Under the pieces are notes generated by a model that made no database searches, was not told the DNA's origin, and saw only the letters and a list, made by a program, of their open reading frames with translations. From Wohlfahrtiimonas larvae_A (GTDB lineage Bacteria > Pseudomonadota > Gammaproteobacteria > Cardiobacteriales > Wohlfahrtiimonadaceae), in contig JBEBSR010000002.1 in the NCBI GenBank assembly GCA_040394195.1, positions 60,634-124,633 on the forward strand: a stretch of 64,000 bases of DNA, given 5' to 3'. Each line of letters opens with the position of its first letter. Within the stretch, counting starts at the first letter, position 1. The position numbers and the translations under genes were made by a program. This document shows, piece after piece, positions 23,954-32,700 of this stretch.

Positions 23954-25297
23954 TTAGAGAATAAATCTGCTCAAATCTTCATTGTCAGACAATTCGCCCA
24001 ATGAGTTTTTAACCATTGCTTCATCAATTGTCACATTTTCACCGCTTTTATCAGATGCTGTGAAAGATATCTCTTCTAACAAATGTTCCAAGATTGTATG
24101 TAAACGGCGTGCACCAATGTTTTCAGTTTTCTCATTCACGTTGTAAGCAATCTTAGCGATTTCAGCAATTGCGCCATCTGTGAATTCTAAGTTAACTTCT
24201 TCAGTTTGTAGCAATGCTTTGTATTGCTTGATCAAAGCTGAAGATGGCTCTTTCAAAATGCGTTCGAAATCATTCGCTGTTAATGCACTTAATTCCACAC
24301 GAATTGGTAAACGGCCTTGTAATTCAGGAATCAAATCAGAAGGGCGCGCCAAGTGGAAAGCACCAGATGCGATGAACAAGATATGATCTGTTTTTACAGG
24401 ACCATATTTTGTAGAGATCGTGCTGCCTTCGATGATTGGCAATAAGTCACGTTGAACACCTTCACGAGAAACATCTGTACCAGAAGTTTCGCCACGGCGA
24501 CAAACTTTGTCGATTTCATCAATGAATACGATGCCAGTGTTTTCCGCAGCTTCGATCGCAGCTTTTTTAACTTCTTCTTCGTTTACTAAACGGCGTGCTT
24601 CTTCATCTTGAACCAATTTTAAAGCATCTTTGATTTTCAATTTTTGCTTATGCTTTGGTTCATTACCTGTTTGGCTGAATAGCGATTGCAATTGCTCTGC
24701 CATTTCTTCCATGCCAGGCGGTGTCATGATGTTCATGCTTGAAGCATGTTTTTGCGTCAATTCGATTTCGATCTCTTTATCATCGAGTTCGCCACGAATT
24801 AATTTTTCACGGAATTTTTGACGTGTTGTTGAGTTATCTGTGCTTGGTGCATCAGGCTCACTCTCAAAGCCAACTGATTTAGGGCGTGGAATCAATACAT
24901 CTAAAATGCGATTGATTGCCGCTTCTTCAGCTTTTGGATGAGATAGCTTAATAGCATCTTCACGTGCTTTTTTAATGGCAGCTTCCACTAAATCACGGAT
25001 GATTGAATCCACTTCACGACCAACATAACCCACTTCTGTGAATTTAGTTGCTTCCACTTTAATGAATGGTGCATTCGCTAAGCTTGCTAAACGGCGTGCA
25101 ATTTCAGTTTTACCAACGCCTGTTGGCCCAATCATTAGGATATTTTTAGGTGTGATTTCTTTGCGTAAATCACCTGTCACTTGCTGACGTCTCCAACGAT
25201 TACGTAAAGCAATCGCTACAGCGCGTTTTGCATCATTTTGTCCAACAATATAGCGATCCAATTCTTGGACAATCTCTCTAGGTGTCATTTCACTCAT
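23954..25297 (-). CDS. hslU: ATP-dependent protease ATPase subunit HslU (ClpY)
   Basis: 447 residues. N-terminal MTPREIVQELDRYIVGQNDAK, Walker A in IGPTGVGKTEIARRL, the I domain (about residues 110-240), Walker B in TGIVFIDEIDKV, and the C-terminal tail ending SRFIL that inserts into HslV. The hexameric AAA+ unfoldase feeds substrates such as cell-division inhibitors and sigma-32 to HslV. It lies nine bases after hslV, and the pair shares a sigma-32-like promoter. Full length, all motifs intact. Confidence 0.98.
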   Translation of the reverse strand: MSEMTPREIVQELDRYIVGQNDAKRAVAIALRNRWRRQQVTGDLRKEITPKNILMIGPTGVGKTEIARRLASLANAPFIKVEATKFTEVGYVGREVDSIIRDLVEAAIKKAREDAIKLSHPKAEEAAINRILDVLIPRPKSVGFESEPDAPSTDNSTTRQKFREKLIRGELDDKEIEIELTQKHASSMNIMTPPGMEEMAEQLQSLFSQTGNEPKHKQKLKIKDALKLVQDEEARRLVNEEEVKKAAIEAAENTGIVFIDEIDKVCRRGETSGTDVSREGVQRDLLPIIEGSTISTKYGPVKTDHILFIASGAFHLARPSDLIPELQGRLPIRVELSALTANDFERILKEPSSALIKQYKALLQTEEVNLEFTDGAIAEIAKIAYNVNEKTENIGARRLHTILEHLLEEISFTASDKSGENVTIDEAMVKNSLGELSDNEDLSRFIL

Positions 25298-25306
25298 GAT
25301 AAATTC

Positions 25307-25846
25307 CTAAAACGTTAACTTTTCAATCGTTTGATTGTGATTTGTGTAAATACAGATATCTGCTGCGATGTTTAAACTTTTACGCACGATGGATTCTGCA
25401 TCTAATTCAGTATTGTAGATAAGAGCAAGAGCAGCACTTTGTGCAAATGCACCACCAGAACCGATGGTTGCCATGTCATGTTCAGGTTCGATGACATCGC
25501 CATTGCCTGAAATTACAAGAATTGCTGTAGGATCAGCAACGATCAATAATGCTTCTAAACGGCGCAATTGACGATCTGTACGCCAATCTTTTGCCAATTC
25601 AACAGCTGCGCGTGTTAATTGACCATTGTGCTGTTCTAATTTAGCCTCGAAACGTTCAAACAGTGTGAATGCATCTGCTGTGCCGCCTGCAAAGCCAGCT
25701 ATGACTTTACCATTGTATAAACGGCGAACTTTACGCGCATTACCTTTCATCACAGTATTGCCAAGAGAAACTTGACCATCGCCGCCGATGACAACTTCAT
25801 TGCCACGTCTCACAGCACAGATCGTGGTACCACGATATTGTTCCAT
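25307..25846 (-). CDS. hslV: ATP-dependent protease peptidase subunit HslV (ClpQ)
   Basis: 179 residues, MEQYRGTTICAVRRGNEVV onward. The catalytic N-terminal threonine should be Thr7 after removal of a six-residue propeptide (the Thr-Thr-Ile pattern), a longer leader than the single Met of E. coli HslV but similar to that of betaproteobacterial enzymes. The conserved GDGQVSLGNTVMKGNARKVR and GFAGGTADAF segments are present. It forms the double-hexamer peptidase core with HslU. GGAG (AAGGAG) stands about six bases ahead of the ATG. First gene of the hslVU operon behind a heat-shock promoter. Confidence 0.97.
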   Translation of the reverse strand: MEQYRGTTICAVRRGNEVVIGGDGQVSLGNTVMKGNARKVRRLYNGKVIAGFAGGTADAFTLFERFEAKLEQHNGQLTRAAVELAKDWRTDRQLRRLEALLIVADPTAILVISGNGDVIEPEHDMATIGSGGAFAQSAALALIYNTELDAESIVRKSLNIAADICIYTNHNQTIEKLTF

Positions 25847-25874
25847 TTGAACTCCTTGTTCATTGTTTCAGTTA

Positions 25875-25912
25875 CGTCCAATTAAAATGTGGACGAATTT
25901 TAGAATTTCAAG
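25875..25912 (-). promoter_or_regulatory. Sigma-32-like heat-shock promoter of hslVU with overlapping dyad
   Basis: On the minus strand CTTGAAA (25906-25912), 13 bases, then CCACATTT (25885-25892): all seven -35 bases and seven of eight -10 bases of the CTTGAAA/CCCCATNT consensus. An inverted repeat CGTCCA-N9-TGGACG (25875-25895) overlaps the -10 and likely start point. Transcription would begin about 30 bp before hslV. Confidence 0.7.
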
Positions 25913-25938
25913 GTATTCAAATGTAGCTTGCTGATTTT

Positions 25939-26634
25939 CTATTCAGTGGCTTTATGTTTATTGTTGAGGTTTTGTACCAAGCTTGTGACATAAACAGTGA
26001 AAATAGGGAAGATGGTGATGCCTGTAATGGCTAAGATTGCAGTGCTGACTTTTCCTGCTGTTGTGATGGGGATAATGTTCGAGCCTAATGTTGTGGCTGT
26101 CATGGAAGCCCACCAAAGCACATCGCCATAAGTTTTAACATCAGGATTAATACCATTTTCAAACACAAAGAAGATCAGTGTTTGTAAGTAAGCAATGGAG
26201 AAAAATAATGCTAAATAAGAGACAAATAAACCTGTGATTTTATTGCTGATGAGCAACTTTGCCAATAGGAATAAGCCAATTGTGCCACGTAGAATGGGCA
26301 AGAATTTTAAGAGATAAAAAACCTGGTGGGAAATGCTGAGATCATAATATTCAAAGATATTAATATAAGGAATGGAGATTAAAACTAGAATGCCATAGCG
26401 TTTTAAATAACTGGATTTGTTATCAGCTAAAAGAAATAGTAAAACAAAATCAAATAAAAAGTATAAACAGATCCAAAATTGAAGCTGATTGCCACGCGCA
26501 AAAGGATCGTTATCAATATTGGGAATGTCAAATAAGGTAATGTCCATCACTAAGATTAATGATGCAATGATTGTGGAAGCATAAATTAGCTTCAGTAATG
26601 ACTTTTTGATATTGGCATTGAGTTCAACATGCAT
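25939..26634 (-). CDS. Potassium-channel-like membrane protein with non-canonical filter
   Basis: 231 residues with five to six hydrophobic segments: about 13-33, 50-70, 78-97, 108-130, 138-158 and 198-221. Between the last two lies a pore-loop-like stretch GDVLWWASMTATTLGSN (residues 170-186) followed by PITTAGKVST, the same layout as voltage-gated K+ channel pores (WWAxxTxTTVGYGDxxPxT). The selectivity filter reads TTLGSN in place of TVGYGD, so K+ selectivity is doubtful; a non-selective or altered channel is possible. There is no C-terminal RCK domain. The start ATG at 26634 has no strong Shine-Dalgarno. It is transcribed toward hslVU without an evident terminator between, leaving read-through possible. 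Confidence 0.75.
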   Translation of the reverse strand: MHVELNANIKKSLLKLIYASTIIASLILVMDITLFDIPNIDNDPFARGNQLQFWICLYFLFDFVLLFLLADNKSSYLKRYGILVLISIPYINIFEYYDLSISHQVFYLLKFLPILRGTIGLFLLAKLLISNKITGLFVSYLALFFSIAYLQTLIFFVFENGINPDVKTYGDVLWWASMTATTLGSNIIPITTAGKVSTAILAITGITIFPIFTVYVTSLVQNLNNKHKATE

Positions 26635-26849
26635 TTTTAAACAGCCCTAATATTTATTTATTGAATAGCATAATACAGATTATCAATATTATTTGTGTTT
26701 ATCACGCTGAAAATCATCAATAGCTGATGGTTTAGCTGAACCATGATGAAATAAATTTATTGTTTATTTTTCAGATATATATAAGATAATTCTAACATTT
26801 CAGAAGCATTCCGAATGTGATGATATTAATGGTATATTGATGTAGCACA

Positions 26850-26864
26850 GATCATTAAATGATC
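26850..26864. promoter_or_regulatory. Palindromic putative operator before the Na/Pi gene
   Basis: GATCATT and AATGATC are exact inverted repeats around one A. It lies 12 bp before the leader hairpin, about where a -35 region would be. The binding protein is unknown. Confidence 0.4.
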
Positions 26865-26878
26865 AAATGAAGGATAAT

Positions 26879-26923
26879 GGCGTATTCTAGTAAATAATAG
26901 ATTAGAATAGCGCCTTTTATTTT
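26879..26923 (+). promoter_or_regulatory. Leader hairpin with T-rich tail (attenuator-like)
   Basis: GGCG-TATTCTA (26879-26889) pairs with TAGAATA-G-CGCC (26903-26914) leaving one bulged G, followed by TTTTATTTTAT. It has the form of an intrinsic terminator but stands 39 bp before the ATG of the gene it precedes, with no gene ending upstream on this strand, so it could be an attenuator. Confidence 0.5.
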
Positions 26924-26952
26924 ATCTTTTGTACTCATTTTCGGGGTAATGC

Positions 26953-28581
26953 ATGGATTGGCAACAGATACTTTTCCATTTTTTAGGCGGTTTGGGTTTA
27001 TTTCTTTTCTCCATCAAGTTTATGGGGGATGGACTACAGAAATCCGCAGGTAACCGTTTACGCACTATTTTAGACCGCTTTACCACCAATCCATTCATGG
27101 GAATTTTGGCGGGTATTTTTGTTACAGTTTTAATTCAATCAAGCTCAGGTACAACTGTGATTACAGTTGGCTTAGTGAGTGCAGGCTTGATGACATTGCG
27201 CCAAGCAATCGGCGTAATTATGGGTGCAAATATTGGTACAACAGTGACAGCATTCATCATCGGTATTGATATCGGCGAATATGCTTACCCAATTTTATTG
27301 TTGGGTTCAGTGATGTTGTTCTTCTTTAAATCTGCAAAAGTGCAGAACATTGGCCAAATTCTATTCGGCTTTGGTGGTTTGTTCATTGGTTTAGATTTAA
27401 TGAGCAGTGGCTTAGCACCACTTCGTCATTTACCAGTATTCACATCATTGATCGTAGAAATGAGTCACAGCCCGATTTTAAGCGTAATCGTGGGCACAGT
27501 ATTTACATTGATCGTTCAATCATCGAGCGCAACGATTGGTATTCTACAAGGCTTGTATGCTGAAAATCTAATCTCTTTAGAAGCAGCATTGCCAGTATTA
27601 TTCGGTGATAACATCGGAACAACCATTACGGCAGTATTGGCGGCGATTGGTGCGAGCATCGTTGCAAAGCGTGCGGCAGCCGTGCATGTATTATTCAACG
27701 TTGTGGGCACAATCATTTTCCTAATTCTGTTAGGTCCATTCACGCATTTTATGCTCTGGATTACAGGCATGTTGCATTTAGAGCCAAAAATGCAGATCGC
27801 ATTTGCACATGGAACATTTAACATCGTCAATACATTAATCCAATTGCCATTCATTGGTTTATGGGCATATCTAGTGACTAAGCTATTGCCTGAGCGTGAA
27901 AAGAAATCAGATAAAATTGCTTTGTATTTAGATGAAACCTTAATCGAAAAGTCACCAACAATTGCAATTGGCCAAGCGAAAAAAGAAGTGATTCATATGG
28001 GTAATATGGGTTTGGATAGTTTGAAATCAGCTTTGTCTTATTTGAAAACAAATAATCCTGAAGATGCAAAGTTATCTGAAATTTTAGAGAAAAATATTAA
28101 TGTTTTGGATGAAGAGATCACAAAATATTTAGTGAAGATTTTTCCACATTCAATTACGCCAAGAGATTCTAATGAGCTTCAAGCAATGCTGAACTTGGTT
28201 TGTGATATTGAGCGCATTGGCGATCACTCAGAGAACATCATCGAACAAATCAATTTCATGAATGAACGCAACATTGAACTGAGTGAACTCGCACGAAATG
28301 AAGTTTATGAAATGTTTGAATTAACGATTCGTTCGGTGGCGCTGTCGATTGAAGCATTAGATAAAGGAGATTTATCGAAAGCTCGTCGTGTTTATGAATT
28401 AGAAGATGAAATAGATGAGATGGAACGCTACTTAAGAAAGCAGCACATTCATCGTTTAAACCATGGTGATTGCACGGCAAAATCAGGTTTAACTTACACT
28501 GATTTATTGTCGAATTTAGAAAGAATTGGTGATCATGCTCATAATATTGCTGAGATGATGTTTGAAAAAAGTAAGCAATAA
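26953..28581 (+). CDS. Na/Pi-cotransporter family protein with PhoU domain (1)
   Basis: 542 residues. The N-terminal 310 residues are two inverted membrane repeats, each with the QSS motif: VLIQSSSGTTVITVGLV (about 58-74) and LIVQSSSATIGILQGL (about 178-193). The C-terminal 200 residues form a PhoU-like helical domain with two copies of the metal-binding pattern (CDIERIGDHSENI and LSNLERIGDHAHNI). Such proteins resemble NptA and E. coli YjbB and move phosphate across the inner membrane, sometimes outward. A second member is at 44197-46134. Upstream is a palindrome plus attenuator-like hairpin; downstream a 12-bp terminator. Confidence 0.92.
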   Translation: MDWQQILFHFLGGLGLFLFSIKFMGDGLQKSAGNRLRTILDRFTTNPFMGILAGIFVTVLIQSSSGTTVITVGLVSAGLMTLRQAIGVIMGANIGTTVTAFIIGIDIGEYAYPILLLGSVMLFFFKSAKVQNIGQILFGFGGLFIGLDLMSSGLAPLRHLPVFTSLIVEMSHSPILSVIVGTVFTLIVQSSSATIGILQGLYAENLISLEAALPVLFGDNIGTTITAVLAAIGASIVAKRAAAVHVLFNVVGTIIFLILLGPFTHFMLWITGMLHLEPKMQIAFAHGTFNIVNTLIQLPFIGLWAYLVTKLLPEREKKSDKIALYLDETLIEKSPTIAIGQAKKEVIHMGNMGLDSLKSALSYLKTNNPEDAKLSEILEKNINVLDEEITKYLVKIFPHSITPRDSNELQAMLNLVCDIERIGDHSENIIEQINFMNERNIELSELARNEVYEMFELTIRSVALSIEALDKGDLSKARRVYELEDEIDEMERYLRKQHIHRLNHGDCTAKSGLTYTDLLSNLERIGDHAHNIAEMMFEKSKQ

Positions 28582-28598
28582 GTAGTCTTTACAATTTT

Positions 28599-28636
28599 AA
28601 GCTTTAGCGCAAAATCATTGGTGCTAAGGCTTTTTT
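28599..28636 (+). terminator. Intrinsic terminator after the first Na/Pi gene
   Basis: AAGCTTTAGCGC (28599-28610) pairs with GTGCTAAGGCTT (28621-28632) with two G-T pairs and a 10-base loop, followed by T to 28636. Confidence 0.8.
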
Positions 28637-28648
28637 ATTGGGTAAAAT

Positions 28649-28677
28649 TTGACTTTTATCACTCATAAAAATATCAA
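28649..28677 (+). promoter_or_regulatory. Probable promoter of ydcH-like gene
   Basis: TTGACT (28649-28654), 17-bp spacer, TATCAA (28672-28677). Five and four of six consensus bases. A perfect dyad TTGCGA-T-TCGCAA (28714-28726) lies between it and the gene and may be an operator or 5' mRNA stem. Confidence 0.42.
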
Positions 28678-28742
28678 AATGCAAATGTCAGTTAAATATC
28701 TGTATCTTAATAGTTGCGATTCGCAAATTGAAAGGAGGTTCT

Positions 28743-28961
28743 ATGCTTCACGAATATAGAGATATTATTTCAAAGTTGAGAGTGGAAAATAGTCGTTTTG
28801 CTAGTTTGTTTGCTAAGCACAGCGCACTGGATCAGAAAATTTCAAAAGCTGGTAAAGATCGTATGGATTATGTCGCATTAGATTCATTGAAGAAGGAAAA
28901 GCTGCAACTCAAAGATGAAATATATGCCATGTGTGTTGCTTATCAAAAAGCACAAGCATAA
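28743..28961 (+). CDS. ydcH: YdcH-like DUF465 protein
   Basis: 72 residues, MLHEYRDIISKLRVENSRFA onward, with the DUF465 pattern: H(E/D)-x3-I-x2-L near the N terminus, a middle LDQKISK, and LKKEKLQLKDEIYAM in the second helix. It is a short antiparallel helical hairpin of unknown function, common in Proteobacteria. AAGGAGG (28732-28738) four bases before the ATG is the strongest Shine-Dalgarno in the window, suggesting high expression. The frame opens at 28728 but that start lies before the Shine-Dalgarno and is rejected. Its own promoter and terminator make it a single-gene unit. Confidence 0.85.
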   Translation: MLHEYRDIISKLRVENSRFASLFAKHSALDQKISKAGKDRMDYVALDSLKKEKLQLKDEIYAMCVAYQKAQA

Positions 28962-28985
28962 TTTAGAATTAATCGCAGAATAAAG

Positions 28986-29009
28986 AAAAGGGAGCTTTTG
29001 CTCCCTTTT
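28986..29009 (+). terminator. Intrinsic terminator after ydcH
   Basis: AAAAGGGAGC (28986-28995), loop TTTT, GCTCCCTTTT (29000-29009): a perfect 10-bp stem with a T4 end. Confidence 0.78.
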
Positions 29010-29109
29010 GAATTTTATATATACACACATATGCATAACATTGCAGAAATGATTGGCGTTTTGCGATATCATCTATGGCTATTTAATGTTAAGAGAAAAG
29101 GAATTGATT

Positions 29110-29595
29110 ATGCCTTCATTTGATATTGTTATGGAACCAGATATGGTTGAAGTTCGCAATGCCATGGATCAATCAATCAAAGAGATTGAAACACGCTTTG
29201 ATTTTAAAGGCACTGAAGCAAAATGTGAATTGAATGATAAAACCGTTGTGTTGTATGGTGACAGCGATTTTCAGCTTGAACAAGTTTTGAACGTTGTGGT
29301 TTCGAAAATGGCTCGTCGCAATGTGGATATTCGTTTTTTAGATTTGAATGCGAAATCAGAAAAATCAGGAAAGATTGTTAAACAATCCATTGCGATTAAA
29401 TTTGGTATTGAAACAGACCAAGCCAAAAAGATCGTAAAAGTGATCAAAGATGAAAAAATGAAAGTACAAGCTGCGATCCAAGGTGATAGCGTTCGTGTGA
29501 GTGGTAAAAAGCGTGATGATCTGCAAGAAGCTATGGCGATATTAAGAGAGAAAGTTAAAGATTTGCCATTAGCATTCAATAACTTTAGAGATTAA
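29110..29595 (+). CDS. yajQ: YajQ-family cyclic-di-GMP/nucleotide-binding protein
   Basis: 161 residues, MPSFDIVMEPDMVEVRNAMD onward. The family signatures ETRFDFKGTEA (about 25-35), VDIRFLDLN and KSGKIVKQSIAIKFGI are present. YajQ proteins have two ferredoxin-like domains; a Xanthomonas member binds cyclic di-GMP and a transcription factor, and others bind nucleotides or tRNA. The ATG at 29110 has AAGGAA ahead of it; the extra open frame back to 29053 is not conserved. It stands between terminators as a single-gene unit. Confidence 0.93.
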   Translation: MPSFDIVMEPDMVEVRNAMDQSIKEIETRFDFKGTEAKCELNDKTVVLYGDSDFQLEQVLNVVVSKMARRNVDIRFLDLNAKSEKSGKIVKQSIAIKFGIETDQAKKIVKVIKDEKMKVQAAIQGDSVRVSGKKRDDLQEAMAILREKVKDLPLAFNNFRD

Positions 29596-29622
29596 GTTAA
29601 TTATATAATTAAGTATTAAAAG

Positions 29623-29644
29623 AGGAGCTTCGGGCTCCTTTTTT
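29623..29644 (+). terminator. Intrinsic terminator after yajQ
   Basis: AGGAGC (29623-29628), loop TTCGG, GCTCCT (29634-29639), followed by T through 29644. Short but GC-rich stem. Confidence 0.72.
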
Positions 29645-29664
29645 ATTAATATATATATCCAAAT

Positions 29665-29692
29665 AAAAATCTCGCCCGAAGGCGAGATTTTT
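29665..29692. terminator. Terminator for the large oxidoreductase gene (both strands possible)
   Basis: AAAAATCTCGCC (29665-29676), loop CGAA, GGCGAGATTTTT (29681-29692): a perfect 12-bp stem. On the minus strand the loop is TTCG closed by C-G, the very stable cUUCGg tetraloop, with T5 at the end. Confidence 0.88.
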
Positions 29693-29713
29693 CAGTATTA
29701 ATGCTAAATAATC

Positions 29714-32700
29714 TTATTGATCAGCTTTTGATAAGATTCTGTTAAACCAAGCAACGTTGATCACATCCAATAATCTATTTTGGCTTGTACGTGCTGTTAA
29801 GTTGTCTAAGTCGATTTCTTTAACATTTTGATCTTGACCTGCACAAGTGAACACAGCTTTTGTGCGCTGTTTTGTCACAGGATCAATTTGCCATTGTAGA
29901 CATTGACCACAAACACCTTTCATCATACATTGCATTGGGCTACCCACAGTTCCCATCACTTGAACATCTGGTTTAAAGATGTCAATTAAGCGACCATCTG
30001 GTGACAATTCTTTCTGTAAGCCTTTTAATAAGCCCGTAGAACCTAATGCTAACATACGATCAATGGATGATAAATCTACAACGCCATCAGTATTGAGATT
30101 TTCAAGTAATTCGATCATATCTGTTGCTACAACGGATGAATCCTGTGGGCGACGAGCTTCTAATTTATCGCCTTTTTGTACGCACCAAATGATCTGATCT
30201 GTACTTGCTTCGAGCTCATCCATTTTGTCCATTTCAGAAGCTTGCGCAAGCGTTGCAACATAAGTAATCTTATTGCCAGCTTCACGCAATACTGGCGCTA
30301 AATCTAGCATGATTGCCGTGCCCCAACGACCTGCCATGATTAAGATATTTTGATTTGTTGGAATATCTGTTGGTGCGCCTGTTGGGCCTGCCAATACTAA
30401 ACGATCGCCAGGTTTCAAACGAGAGATCAAACGTGGTGCAACGCCCCATTGGAATACCATCAAGCGAATTGCACCATCTTTAGAGCCTGTGCCAGATGCT
30501 GTAAACAATGGAATCTGCATGCGTGTATCTTCAATGATCTGTCCATCCACTTCATAAGTTTGTAAGCGGAAGAATTGACCTGGCTTAAAGTTCTTAGCAA
30601 CAAAAGGTGCTTTTACCCAAACTTCAGCAACAGCAGGATTATCACGATTCACAGATTGAACAGTCACTGTTAAGCCTTCAGTCATTGTTGCACTCAATTC
30701 ATCATTCGATAAATGGTTTGCAGGCAATGCTTTCATGGATTCAATCACTTGATCCGCCGTGCGTTTTGCACTTGTGATGGCTTTTACAACGTTACCATTG
30801 AATGTTGGATGTGTATCACCAATGTATGAAACGCGATGATCTTTATGTTCGTATGATGTGAATGGCGCGAAATCATCTTTCACATTTTTCTCACGATCAT
30901 ATTCAACTTTGTTGCCTAATAAATCATAGCCTTGGAAGTGGTGCTTATCTTCAACTTTGATTGTGCCATGCTCTGTTGCATAGATTGTATTAGGTGAAGT
31001 ACCTGCAGCAACCAATACTGTGCGAGCAGGGATAATCACTTCTTCACCATTTCTTTTGAATGTAATGGTTTCGATGTGACCGTATTTATCTAAATTAACG
31101 CCTTGAGGATCTAAAGATTCACCGTAGAAAATACCTTCTTCAAATGCTTTTGTGATCTCTTCATGGTTCAATGTATAAGCGGGTGATTCTTGCATTGTAC
31201 GGCGATATGCCAATAAAACGCCGCCCCATTTATGCAATAAAGGCGTAAAGTTTGGTGCTTCACCAGCGGCAGCTGCACGTTCACGTTCTGCTTTCACTTC
31301 ACGGCCATGAGCGATGAATTCATCTAAAATATCTTGATCTTCTGGTGTAAAGATCGCAGCACGAACCGCTTCTTCACCCAAAGTCTCCACACGATGCAAT
31401 ACTTTTTCCACTTGTGTGATGTAGTAAGCTTGCATTTCTGTTGCGGAATCCACAGCTGTTAAACCACCGCCGATCACAACTGCAGGCATACGTACTTGCA
31501 ATGTTGAAAGGGAAGTTTGCTTTGCAGCACCAGTTAATTGCATCGCCATTAAGAAGTCAGAAGCTTGACGCATGCCGCGAGCCAATGAGTTTTCAATGTT
31601 CAATACGCGAGGTAAACCTGCACCCACTGCCATTGAAACGTGGTCGAAGCCTAATTCAAAAGCATCTTCCAACATCAATGTACCGCCTAAACGAACACCG
31701 CCGAAGATCTGGACATTGTTACGACGCGCTAACACTAAATAGATCAAACGTAGGAAGTTTTTATCCCAACGTACTGTAATACCATATTCAGCAACGCCAC
31801 CGAAGCCATATAAAATGCGGTTCGCTAAATCTTCTTCCAGTGAGGACCAATGCTCAATAGGGCCATTGATGATAGCTTCTGGTAATGGTTCGATTTTTAA
31901 ACCATCCACAGCCACAACATGACAACCTGCTTGTGATAGATAATGCGTCATTGTGAAGCCCGCAGGGCCTAAACCTGATACCAATACTTTACGATTGTTG
32001 CCATCTGTTGGTAAGTACGCTGATTGCTTTAATGGATTCCAACGTGTCAAAATGTCATAAATCTCGATACCCCAAGGCAATTCTAAAACGCTTGTTAATA
32101 CGTTTGTTTCGATTTGTGGAATATTGACTGGTTCAGTTTTCTGATAGATACAAGCCTTCATACAGTCATTGCAGATACGATGACCTGTTGCAGGTACCAT
32201 TGGATTCTCGATCATGATCATTGCTAAAGCACCGATCACATGACCAGATTTACGCAATGTAATCATCTCAGAGATTTTTTCATCCAAAGGGCAACCTGTT
32301 TGAGTGTTACCAAATGTATCTTTCTTTAAGCCCAATTCAGGCTGAGCTTTTTTAACAGGGAAGCCTTTACTACAGAAGTCACCTTCATGATCGTGGCAAT
32401 ATTTACAGTAATCCACTTCACCCGCGATATCATGATCGCACATGCGATTATCTGTTAAATGGAAACCATCACGACGGCGCTCTTTGCCATTACCTTGAAG
32501 CACAGGAATGCCTTTAAAGGTAATCTCTTCATTGCTCACTAAGTTTGCAGGATCAACACGCTCTGGGAATTTGAAAGAAACCCAGCCTTTTGTCACAGCT
32601 TGACCTTCTTCTGTATTTAATGCCAATGCAGCCCATTCGATGATCTCTTTCTCTTCATCAGAGGCAACTTCTTGTGCCAATGCATATTTTGCTAAATCAA

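Larger units (their letters stand above)
26635..26952. other. 318-bp divergent intergenic region with leader elements
   Basis: No gene is seen here. The region is AT-rich and holds a perfect 15-bp palindrome GATCATT-A-AATGATC (26850-26864), then a hairpin followed by a T-rich tract (26879-26923), both upstream of the Na/Pi gene. A 23-base stretch at 26876-26898 is repeated nearly exactly before the second Na/Pi gene at 44154-44176. Confidence 0.7.
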
